DNA of 64,000 nucleotides, from the NCBI RefSeq assembly GCF_023554995.1, contig NZ_JAMJPK010000004.1, positions 62,001 to 126,000 on the forward strand, read 5' to 3'. Below the pieces are notes generated by a model, which saw only the letters and a list, made by a program, of their open reading frames with translations, was not told the DNA's origin and made no database searches. Below, one piece after another: positions 7,109 through 14,550 of the stretch. Each line of letters opens with the position of its first letter. Position 1 is the stretch's first letter. Both the position numbers and the translations under genes were made by a program. The DNA comes from Halomonas gemina. GTDB taxonomy: Bacteria > Pseudomonadota > Gammaproteobacteria > Pseudomonadales > Halomonadaceae.

Positions 7109-8017
7109 ATGGCCAGGCGCCTGAGCATTCCCGGTCTCGTCAACCTGCTGGAGGTGAGCGACGCCAGGGAGATCCGCCGGCTGGATGCCGAGCCGCGCCT
7201 CGACCGCCATCTGGCGCCCACCGGCGGGCTGATCAATCGATGGCGCCTGGCCCGCCTGCGCCAGGCCTTCGAATTCGACGGTGAGCCGCTGCCCGCCTTG
7301 CTGGCCCGTGAGACGGAGGGACGCGCGTCGCGCCACGCCGAGCTGGGTCGGCGCCTCGACGAGCGCGCCGAGGCATCGGCTTGGGGTCGGGACCCGGCCT
7401 TCAAGACCCTGGTGGAGGCGGTGGCCGGCCAGGCCGAGGCCGAGTCGCTGGGACCCGCCGCCCAGGGGCTGCTGGGGCGGCTGTTCCGCGACGATTACCG
7501 CGCCGATGCGGCGAGCTACGCCGCCGCCCGGCTGCTCGACGCCTATCCCCGGGTGAACGCCCTGCGCGCCCTGGGCCAACGGGTCACCGGGCGCCTGCGC
7601 CGTGCCCGGCGGCTGCTCGCCGAGCGCGCCGGAAACGAGCCGCTGGCCCTGCACGCCACCGCCATCGCCGTGCACAACCTGGTGGCGTCGCTGGCGGCGA
7701 TGCGCGAGCTGGCCGCCTCGTCTCTGGCACCGGGGCTCACCCGGGAGGCGGTGCTGGGCCGCTGCCTCCGCCCGCCGGAGACGCTGCTGCGGCGGGTACG
7801 GATGCCGCTGTCGACGCCCTGCGCGCCGCGCCGGCTGGAACCCGACGACCTGGTGGTGCTGCGCCTGGCGGATGCCGCCCGGGGGAGCGGTGATCGCGAG
7901 CTGGCCTTCATGGGCGAGAGCTGGGCGCGCTGCCCGGCCCAGGGCTTCTTCCTGGCGCTGCTGACGGCGGTCTGGGAGCAGGCCATGGCGGTGCGGCACG
8001 GAGGGCGAGGCGCATGA
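7109..8017 (+). CDS. Uncharacterised protein with weak cytochrome P450-like C-terminus
   Basis: The 302-residue protein is Arg/Ala/Leu rich and I do not recognise its first two thirds. The last third resembles the P450 end: LRPPE, a following Arg pair, a short DLVVLRLADAARGSGD stretch, then FMGESWARCPAQGFF with Cys275 where a heme thiolate would sit. The ExxR pair is not conserved, the Cys-loop spacing is unusual and the protein is about 100 residues short for a P450. Heme binding is therefore only a hypothesis. It has a GGGAGG ribosome site and overlaps the next gene by four bases (ATGA), so it is translationally coupled to the reductase. Confidence 0.6.
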   Translation: MARRLSIPGLVNLLEVSDAREIRRLDAEPRLDRHLAPTGGLINRWRLARLRQAFEFDGEPLPALLARETEGRASRHAELGRRLDERAEASAWGRDPAFKTLVEAVAGQAEAESLGPAAQGLLGRLFRDDYRADAASYAAARLLDAYPRVNALRALGQRVTGRLRRARRLLAERAGNEPLALHATAIAVHNLVASLAAMRELAASSLAPGLTREAVLGRCLRPPETLLRRVRMPLSTPCAPRRLEPDDLVVLRLADAARGSGDRELAFMGESWARCPAQGFFLALLTAVWEQAMAVRHGGRGA

Positions 8018-9369
8018 GCGAGGACGTCATCTTCACGCCGCTGAAGTGGCGCAACATCCAGATCAAGAACCGCCTGCTGCGTTCGAACGTCTCCGGGCGC
8101 TTCGACAACGAGGACGGCAGCCTGACCCAGACCCGCATCAACTGGGAGTGCCGCTTCGCCCGCGGCGGGGTGGGGGCCATCCTCTCCTCCTTCGTGCCGG
8201 TGCAGATGGAGGGACGCATCGTCGCCGGCTACGCCACCATCCACCGCGACGACTTCATCCCCCTCTGGCAGCGCCTCGGCGAGGCGGTGCACCGCTTCGA
8301 CTGCAAGTACATCCTGCAGCTCAGCCACTCCGGCCGGCAGATGGATCTGCCCGGGGTGCACAACCAGCATCGGCGGGCGCCCAGCGCCACCGGTCACAAG
8401 GAGTCGCTGCACGGCTTCCTGTGCCGCGCGATGAGTGGCCATGAGGTCGAGCGCACCGTCGAGGCCTTCGCCCGCGGCGCCTGGCGCGCCCGGGAGGCAG
8501 GACTCGACGGCGTGGAACTGCACGCCGCCAACGGCTACCTCTTCACCCAGTTTTTGAGCTCGGCGATCAACGACCGGCGCGACCGCTACGGCGGCTCGCT
8601 GATGAACCGGGCACGCTTCCTGCTGGAGGTGATCGAGGCGATCCGCGACCGGGTAGGGCCGGACTTCCACCTGCAGGTGAAGATCAGCGCCGTGGACCAC
8701 AACGACGTGCTGCCTTGGGAGGGCAAGGGCAACGGCCTGGCGGAGACCGTCCAGGTGTGCCGCTGGGCGGAGACCGCCGGCGCCGACGCCCTGCACGTCT
8801 CGCTGGGCAGCCTCTTCCCCCACCCCCTGAACCCGCCGGGGGACTTCCCCTTCGAGACCATCGCCAGCACCTACGACGCCATGCTCTCCTCCGGGGTCGA
8901 CACCTTTCGCAACTACCTGCTGTTTCGCTACCCGGCGTTGCGCGGGATCTTCCGCTGGCTGTGGTTCCGCCACCGGCGCGGCCGCGAGGTGGAGGGCATC
9001 GGCCTGGACGAGGCGCGCGCCATCCGTGCGGCGGTGACCATCCCGGTGATCAGCACCGGCGGCTACCAGCGTGCCTCCCTGGTGCGCGAGGCCATCGAGT
9101 CCGGCGCCTGCGATGCGGTCTCCAGTGCCCGGGCGCTGATCGCCAACCCCGACCTGCCCCGCCAGTGGCAGGCGGGCCACGACGCGCCGGAGAACCCCTG
9201 CACCTTCTGCAACAAGTGCCTGCTCAACGCACCCAAGAATCCCCTGGGCTGCTACGAGCTCGAGCGCTTCGGCGGCGACCACGAGCGCATGCTCGAGTCC
9301 CTGATGGCCATCTACGAGACCCGGCCCGAGCTGCAGTTGCCGCCGGTGTCGACGTCGCACACCCCGTGA
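8014..9369 (+). CDS. NADH:flavin oxidoreductase, old yellow enzyme family, with C-terminal cysteine cluster
   Basis: The 451-residue protein is an FMN TIM-barrel of the OYE/2,4-dienoyl-CoA reductase family. It shows FTPLKWRNIQIKNRLLRS at the N-terminus, LQLSHSGRQ, the substrate-binding HAANGYLFTQFLSSAINDRRDRYGGS block and the phosphate-binding STGG region. Cys396, Cys399, Cys402 and Cys413 form a cluster like the 4Fe-4S site of dienoyl-CoA reductase, but the FAD/NAD domains that follow in that enzyme are absent. OYE enzymes reduce alpha,beta-unsaturated carbonyls, which would suit products of fatty-acid peroxidation. It is coupled by ATGA to the gene before and lies 7 bases before the cytochrome. 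Confidence 0.88.
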   Translation: MSEDVIFTPLKWRNIQIKNRLLRSNVSGRFDNEDGSLTQTRINWECRFARGGVGAILSSFVPVQMEGRIVAGYATIHRDDFIPLWQRLGEAVHRFDCKYILQLSHSGRQMDLPGVHNQHRRAPSATGHKESLHGFLCRAMSGHEVERTVEAFARGAWRAREAGLDGVELHAANGYLFTQFLSSAINDRRDRYGGSLMNRARFLLEVIEAIRDRVGPDFHLQVKISAVDHNDVLPWEGKGNGLAETVQVCRWAETAGADALHVSLGSLFPHPLNPPGDFPFETIASTYDAMLSSGVDTFRNYLLFRYPALRGIFRWLWFRHRRGREVEGIGLDEARAIRAAVTIPVISTGGYQRASLVREAIESGACDAVSSARALIANPDLPRQWQAGHDAPENPCTFCNKCLLNAPKNPLGCYELERFGGDHERMLESLMAIYETRPELQLPPVSTSHTP

Positions 9370-9376
9370 GGTCGCC

Positions 9377-10930
9377 ATGAGACGCCAGGAGCCCCCCGTC
9401 ACCGCCGTGCAGGACGCATCCCGCAGCCGTCGCCGGCGGCGCCTGCCGCTGACCCTGCTGGCGCTGGCCGTGGTGCTGGCCGGCGTGCTGGTCCTGGCGA
9501 TCGGCGCGCCTACCCTGTGGCGCTACAGCGGGGAGTCGGTGCGTCATTACGCCGACCCCGAGGCGCACTTCCGCCACGGCTCCATCGGCAGCGAGCCGCA
9601 AAGCGGCCTGCCAGTGCGGCTGTGGCGGGTGCTGCCCGAGCTCTTCCCCGAGGCGCTGGGCGAGCAGGGCTACGCGGCCTTCGGCTTCCTCTACGCCCCG
9701 GGGGATAGCCTGGCCGCGGGCGACCTGCCCATCGGCGTGGGCACCCGCGAGGTGCGCGGCGTGGAGTTGGGTTGGTTCAACTGTGCGGTATGCCACACCG
9801 GCACGGTGCGCAAGTTCCCCGAGGCGCAGCCACGGCTGGTCTCGGGCATGCCGTCCAACAACCTGGACCTGAACGGCTTCATCGCCTTCCTGCTGGAGAT
9901 CGCCGACGACCCGCGCCTGGCGCCAGACAGCGTGCTCGATGCCATGGAGGAGCAGGGCCAGGAACTGGGCTGGGTCGAGCGCCTGGTGTGGCGGCACGCG
10001 GTGCTGCCCCGGGTGCGCGAGGGGCTGCTGGCGACGCGCGCGCGGCTCGCCCCGCTGCTGGCGGCGCAGCCGGCCTGGGGGCCGGGGCGGGTCGATACCT
10101 TCAATCCCTACAAGCTGATCCAGTTCGACCAGACCCTCGCCGACCTGACGGAGGGCGAGCGGATCGGCACCGCGGACTTTCCGTCGATCTTCCTGCAGCG
10201 TCCCCGCCAGGGCATGGACCTTCACTGGGACGGCAACAACGCCTCGCTGCAGGAGCGCAACCTGAGCGCCGCCCTGGGCGCCGGGGTCACCGAGGCGAGT
10301 GTCGACCACGCGGCCATTGAGCGGGTGGCCGACTGGCTGCTCGACCTCGCGCCGCCGCCGAGCCCCCACGCCCCCGAGGCCGAGCGCGTGGCAGCCGGCA
10401 AGGCGCTCTACCTGCGCCACTGCGCCGACTGCCACGGCTACCAGGAGGGCGAGCGCTACGTCTTCGAGGGCGAGCGGCTCGGCGAGGTGGTGCCTAACGA
10501 GGCTCTCGGCGTCGACCCGGCGCGCCTGGACAGCTATACCGAGACGCTGCGCCGCGACCAGCTCACCCTGTTCGCCAGTGATGAGCGCTACCGCTTCCGC
10601 CACTTCCGCAAGACCGACGGCTACGCCAGCCAGCCCCTCGACGGGCTCTGGCTGCGCGCCCCCTACCTGCACAACGGCTCGGTGCCGACCCTGCACGACC
10701 TGCTGCTGCCCCCGGAGGAGCGTCCCGCGGCCTTCGTGCGCGGCCTGGACGTGCTGGACGGCGACCAGGGGGGCTTCGTGGCCCCCGCCTGCACCCCGGG
10801 GGAGTCCCTGGACGAGGGCTTCTGCTTCGACACCCGCCTGCCCGGCAACGGCAATCAGGGCCATGACTACGGCACCGGGCTGACCGCGGAGGAGCGGGCG
10901 GCCCTGCTCGACTATCTATTGACCTTCTGA
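9377..10930 (+). CDS. Membrane-anchored di-heme c-type cytochrome, paralogue of 3165-4628
   Basis: The 517-residue protein has a basic N-terminus, one membrane helix (about 24-44) and two heme c motifs, C136-A-V-C139-H140 and C349-A-D-C352-H353. It shares PxxHFRHGSIGSEP, LHWDGNN, WGPGRVDTFNP and APYLHNGSVPTLHDLL with its paralogue. It should sit in the inner membrane with both hemes in the periplasm. It follows the OYE gene by 7 bases and is followed by a small membrane protein, repeating the pairing seen at 3165-5034. The exact reaction is unknown. Confidence 0.85.
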   Translation: MRRQEPPVTAVQDASRSRRRRRLPLTLLALAVVLAGVLVLAIGAPTLWRYSGESVRHYADPEAHFRHGSIGSEPQSGLPVRLWRVLPELFPEALGEQGYAAFGFLYAPGDSLAAGDLPIGVGTREVRGVELGWFNCAVCHTGTVRKFPEAQPRLVSGMPSNNLDLNGFIAFLLEIADDPRLAPDSVLDAMEEQGQELGWVERLVWRHAVLPRVREGLLATRARLAPLLAAQPAWGPGRVDTFNPYKLIQFDQTLADLTEGERIGTADFPSIFLQRPRQGMDLHWDGNNASLQERNLSAALGAGVTEASVDHAAIERVADWLLDLAPPPSPHAPEAERVAAGKALYLRHCADCHGYQEGERYVFEGERLGEVVPNEALGVDPARLDSYTETLRRDQLTLFASDERYRFRHFRKTDGYASQPLDGLWLRAPYLHNGSVPTLHDLLLPPEERPAAFVRGLDVLDGDQGGFVAPACTPGESLDEGFCFDTRLPGNGNQGHDYGTGLTAEERAALLDYLLTF

Positions 10931-10975
10931 CGCTGGCCCTTCCAGCGCCGACGCCTCTGGCCAGGGAGTACCGAC

Positions 10976-11368
10976 ATGCAGACCTCACAGGATACTTTCC
11001 GGACCTTTCGGCGGGTGATGCTCGCCGGCATCGTCCTCAACGTGCTGCTCGGCCTGTGGCTGTGGTGGTGGCCCGAGAGCTTCCTCGGGATCATCCGCGC
11101 CGACCTGGCCGCTCCCCTCACCTGGCCCCGCTATGCCGGCCTGGCCATGCTGGCGCTGGGACTGCTCTACCTGCCGGCGGCCCTCGCGCCGCTGCACAAC
11201 CGCCTGGTGGCGCTGCTGTCGATCCTGTTCCGGGGAGTCTTTGCGCTGTTCTTCCTGTTTGCCTCGGGGCTGTTGTGGCTCCCGGCGCTCTACGAGGCAG
11301 TGTTGGCCGTGCTGCAGGGCGTGACCTTCTGGCGCGCCTGGCGAGCGGACCTGATGGCCAAGCCCTGA
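10976..11368 (+). CDS. Small four-helix membrane protein, paralogue of 4663-5034
   Basis: The 130 residues form about four hydrophobic helices with a conserved LYLPAALAPLH loop and a basic C-terminus. It is the last gene of the dioxygenase operon and repeats the cytochrome-plus-membrane-protein arrangement on the other side. A GGGAG site precedes the ATG. No function is known; a role in anchoring or in quinol-linked electron transfer to the cytochrome is inference. Confidence 0.75.
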   Translation: MQTSQDTFRTFRRVMLAGIVLNVLLGLWLWWWPESFLGIIRADLAAPLTWPRYAGLAMLALGLLYLPAALAPLHNRLVALLSILFRGVFALFFLFASGLLWLPALYEAVLAVLQGVTFWRAWRADLMAKP

Positions 11369-11378
11369 GCCAACGCGA

Positions 11379-11404
11379 AGGGCCCGCGAACGCGCGCGGG
11401 CCCT
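11379..11404 (+). terminator. Hairpin after the dioxygenase operon
   Basis: AGGGCCCGCG pairs with CGCGGGCCCT around a six-base loop, 10 bases after the last stop codon. No T-run follows, so termination efficiency is uncertain. It may also serve the convergent gene at 11455. Confidence 0.55.
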
Positions 11405-11454
11405 GTGTCGCTACCGGGTGGCGGCACCCGGGCATTCACCGGCATTGGCGGCGA

Positions 11455-11790
11455 TCACGCCGAGTCGGCCTCCCGGAAGTGTTCCCAGGCATGGTGGTAG
11501 AGCACGCCGGCATAGCCGTTGCGCTGCATGATCTTGAGGATCTTCGCCGGGTCACCGCCATCCAGGGCCTTGTGCAGTTTCGCCCGCTGCTCGTCATCGA
11601 GATCCTCGTACCAGTGGAAGGGCGCGCCCTGAGCATTGCCATCCTCGGCCCTGCGCATCAGGTCGATCTCGATGCGCCCGCCGTGCCGATACAGGATGTC
11701 GTAGCCCTCCTGCAGATGGTCCGACGGCACGTCGCTCGGTTTTTCCAGGCCTTCCAGCACGTTGTAGTAGTAATAGCTCAGCGGTTGCAT
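11455..11790 (-). CDS. Hypothetical protein, 111 aa
   Basis: I do not recognise this protein. It starts MQPLSYYYYNVLEGLEKPS and is rich in aromatic and charged residues, with no signal peptide or membrane segment. The C-terminal part (RAKLHKALDGGDPAKILKIMQRNGYAG) looks helical. GAGGAG lies just before the ATG, and the codon use matches the neighbourhood, so it is likely a real gene. It converges on the dioxygenase operon and lies downstream of the YHS-domain gene on the same strand. Confidence 0.65.
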   Translation of the reverse strand: MQPLSYYYYNVLEGLEKPSDVPSDHLQEGYDILYRHGGRIEIDLMRRAEDGNAQGAPFHWYEDLDDEQRAKLHKALDGGDPAKILKIMQRNGYAGVLYHHAWEHFREADSA

Positions 11791-11955
11791 ATGGCTCCTC
11801 CAACGGTATGCCGTTGCTCATCCATCCTTGGCAGCTGTTCCTTGCTCCATCCTGACCGAGATCGGGCGCTGAGCTCAATGGAAAAATGCACGCCATCCTC
11901 GCACCCGCTCCACGCCGGGCGCGGCCTCCGGCGCAGCGGCTCGGCTTGTCGGGGA

Positions 11956-12405
11956 TCACCGCTCGAAGATATCCGGCCAGTGCTCATCGGCCGCCTCGAT
12001 ATTGCCGGGAATGTCGGCCTCCCAGCGCCACTGGTACCACCGATTGAAGTTCAGGTAGAGCTTGCCGTCGACGATCTTCCACGCCTCGGGAATGGTCGTG
12101 GCGGCCTCACCGCGTGCTGCCGCCCAGGCGCACCAGCCGCCGTACTGGGGCGCATAGCCCTCGGGGTCCGCCCGGAAGCGGTCGCGATGTTCGGACGACA
12201 CGAACTGCCAGGTGGCATCGCGCCACTCCAGTTGATAGTCGGGCGAACCCTGCACCGGCTCGCCCTGGGTGAAGTAGGCCACCGGGTCCGTGCCGCCGAT
12301 GGCCAGGCCATCGCGGGTGAAGATGCGCCCCTCGGCAGCAACCCCCATGGACCAGGCCAGGCCGATCATCAGGGCAGTTGCCAGCCACCAACCTGTACGC
12401 TTCAT
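11956..12405 (-). CDS. Secreted YHS domain-containing protein
   Basis: The 149-residue protein has a signal peptide (about 1-24, ending in a VAAEG-type site) and then a YHS-like domain: GGTDPVAYFTQGEPVQGSP, a Trp-rich strand and FVSSEHRDRFRADPEGYAPQYGGWCAW. This form is common in proteobacterial exported YHS proteins of about 150 residues, thought to be metal-related, though the function is not established. The C-terminal NFNRWYQWRWE segment is typical of the group. Confidence 0.8.
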   Translation of the reverse strand: MKRTGWWLATALMIGLAWSMGVAAEGRIFTRDGLAIGGTDPVAYFTQGEPVQGSPDYQLEWRDATWQFVSSEHRDRFRADPEGYAPQYGGWCAWAAARGEAATTIPEAWKIVDGKLYLNFNRWYQWRWEADIPGNIEAADEHWPDIFER

Positions 12406-12603
12406 GGTTTGTCTCCTGGTACCCGTCGCTCATGAGGGACTGTCGAGAAACGGCCCCCCGCCTTACAGGCGATGTGGGTCACTCCGGGGGCCTCGAGGCC
12501 GCCTTCCGCCGTCGGGGGAAGGGGAGACTTACCTGCTAGACTGAATTCGGGCCCGGTAGTGCATCGGGCGCTGTCGATCATCGGGTCATCGAGGAGAGGA
12601 GAT

Positions 12604-12825
12604 ATGGGGTCCAAGGCAGAGCGGGACGTGGAAAAGGGGTACCCGAAGGCCGACTTCGTGGCCAAGCTACGGCGCCTGGCAGATGCCATCGAGAAGGGGG
12701 AGCGTTTCGAGATACAGATTTCGGGCGAGCGCATCTCTGTGCCCGTCCGAGCCGAATTCACTGTCGAACACGAACGCTCAGATGATGAGGAGGAGATAGA
12801 GTTCCAGCTCAAATGGAAACGCTGA
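12604..12825 (+). CDS. Amphi-Trp domain-containing protein
   Basis: The 73-residue acidic protein matches the small amphi-Trp family: an N-terminal RDVEKGYPKADFVAKLRRLADAIEKGE helix, an FEIQISGERISVPV strand pair and a terminal EIEFQLKWKR strand with the conserved Trp. These short proteins are common in halophiles and have no proven role. GAGGAGAGGAG precedes the ATG. It lies 58 bases before the antiporter gene on the same strand and may be cotranscribed with it. Confidence 0.78.
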   Translation: MGSKAERDVEKGYPKADFVAKLRRLADAIEKGERFEIQISGERISVPVRAEFTVEHERSDDEEEIEFQLKWKR

Positions 12826-12883
12826 AGACTTGACTCGGGTCGCGTGCGGCTGGGCGAATGAGTAAACACTTGATGAGTCATCT

Positions 12884-14173
12884 ATGACAACCGCTACCTG
12901 GTTTATCTTGATCGGTGCGCTGCTGCTGGTAGTGGGCTTTACCTACTCCTATCTCAAAAGCGTGCCCGCAACCTCCGCTATCGTGTATCTCCTTATCGGA
13001 TTCGTTGTGGGTCCCATGGGCTTTGAGTTGTTTCATTTCAATCCGCTGGAAGAGTCGGCGTTGTTGGAGTTTTTGACCGAAGTTGCCGTGCTCATCTCAT
13101 TGTACTGTGCCGGCGTAAAAATGCCGGCGCCGGTGACTCTGAAGCGATGGCGAACTCCCCTGCAACTGGCGGTGGTTTCGATGACGTTTACCGTGGGGTT
13201 AGTGACGCTGTTTGGTTACTACTGGCTCGCTTTGCCCCTTGGGGCCGCCGTATTGCTGGGTGCCGTGGTCGCGCCGACCGATCCCGTACTGGCGACAGAG
13301 GTTCAGGTTCGTCACGCCGATGATCCTGACGAATTACGTTTTGCATTGACCTGCGAGGCCGGCATGAACGACGGCAGCGCCTTCCCGTTCGTGATGCTCG
13401 GCCTGGGCTTGCTGGGCCTGCACGATCTCGGCGACGCCGGTTGGCGGTGGCTGGCGGTGGATGTGCTCTGGGCAAGTGGTGCAGGCATCGGCATTGGTAT
13501 CTTGGCGGGCGTTGGTGTCGGTTGGCTGGTCAACAAGATACGCACCCGCTTTGTGGGCACGGTCTTTCTGGAAAGCTTCCTCGGCATGGGGCTGATCGCG
13601 CTTGCCTACGGAATCAGCTTGTTAGTGGATGCCTGGGGCTTCCTGGCCGTGTTTAGTGCAGCGGTGGCTCTGCGCCATACCGAATTGAAGTTGGCCGGCC
13701 TTGAACAAGGGTATTCGGCACCTGTCGAGGCACGCCCGGAGGGGGAGCCACAAGCAATGGCACACGTGCACGTGAGCGAAAGCTCTCTGGAATTCAACGA
13801 GCACCTCGAACGGCTGGCAGAAATCGTGCTGGTGTTATTGATCGGTGGCTCGCTCTTCTGGGATTCGTGGAGTTGGCGGGCCGTGGGGTTTGCGGCCTTT
13901 GTGTTTTTTGTCGCCCGCCCCGTCAGCGTGCATCTTGGCGTGCTGGGCAGCAGGGCGCCCATGCGTATGCGTCATCTCATGGGCTGGTTTGGCGTTCGCG
14001 GTATTGGCTCGCTGTACTACTTGATGTACGCCATCCAACATGGGCTGCCAGAAGACGTCGCACTGGAGTTGATACACCTGATCCTGGTGGTGGTGGCCTT
14101 GTCGATTCTGGTTCACGGGGTGAGCGTAAAGCCCACTATTGCTCGCTATTGGCGTTCGCGCAAGCCTCGGTAA
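12884..14173 (+). CDS. NhaP-type (CPA1) cation:proton antiporter
   Basis: The 429-residue protein has about twelve membrane helices and the core motifs of CPA1 sodium/proton antiporters: VVAPTDPVLATEVQ in the helix carrying the first ion-binding Asp, and EAGMNDGSAFPF with the ND pair. The second half ends in MGWFGVRGIGSLYYL. It would exchange Na+ or K+ for H+ at the inner membrane. The DNA is less GC-rich and uses rarer codons than its neighbours, suggesting acquisition by transfer. It follows an amphi-Trp gene. Confidence 0.88.
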   Translation: MTTATWFILIGALLLVVGFTYSYLKSVPATSAIVYLLIGFVVGPMGFELFHFNPLEESALLEFLTEVAVLISLYCAGVKMPAPVTLKRWRTPLQLAVVSMTFTVGLVTLFGYYWLALPLGAAVLLGAVVAPTDPVLATEVQVRHADDPDELRFALTCEAGMNDGSAFPFVMLGLGLLGLHDLGDAGWRWLAVDVLWASGAGIGIGILAGVGVGWLVNKIRTRFVGTVFLESFLGMGLIALAYGISLLVDAWGFLAVFSAAVALRHTELKLAGLEQGYSAPVEARPEGEPQAMAHVHVSESSLEFNEHLERLAEIVLVLLIGGSLFWDSWSWRAVGFAAFVFFVARPVSVHLGVLGSRAPMRMRHLMGWFGVRGIGSLYYLMYAIQHGLPEDVALELIHLILVVVALSILVHGVSVKPTIARYWRSRKPR

Positions 14174-14239
14174 TAGCGGTAATCTCACGTTGCCACACTG
14201 GTCAACTATCAGGTAGCTATCCTTACCCCGCCAACCGAC

Positions 14240-14497
14240 TCAATCGACCTGTCCCTCGCCGTCGCCCCCTAGGGCCTGATCCAGGTCGGCGATCAGGTCC
14301 TCGACCGCCTCGATGACCAGCCGCTTGCGGGTCTCGGCGGCCTCGATCATCGACAGCCCGATGCGGTCCTTGATGGAGCCGGTGGGGTTCATGCTCTCCA
14401 GCTTCAGGTAGGGCTCGCAGGGGCCGGTGTCCAGGGTGGCGACGCGCACCTTCGGCGTGTTGCCGATCAGGGCCATGGCATTGGCTAGCGGCTGCAT
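14240..14497 (-). pseudogene. Chimeric remnant: cystathionine beta-synthase N-terminus joined to cystathionine gamma-lyase C-terminus
   Basis: Residues 1-51 match the start of a PLP-dependent cysteine/cystathionine beta-synthase (ALIGNTPKV, then LESMNPTGSIKDRIGLSMIEAAE with the PLP lysine). The remaining residues match the extreme C-terminus of a Cys/Met-metabolism PLP lyase (IEAVEDLIADLDQALGG). These two enzymes are often encoded in tandem for reverse transsulfuration. A single in-frame deletion of about 2 kb spanning both genes explains the 85-residue product, which can hardly be active. Confidence 0.6.
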
Positions 14498-14550
14498 CGG
14501 GGCCTCCGGGAAGCGGCGCCTTCCTAAGGGTCAGTGTAGGTGGCCAGCGG

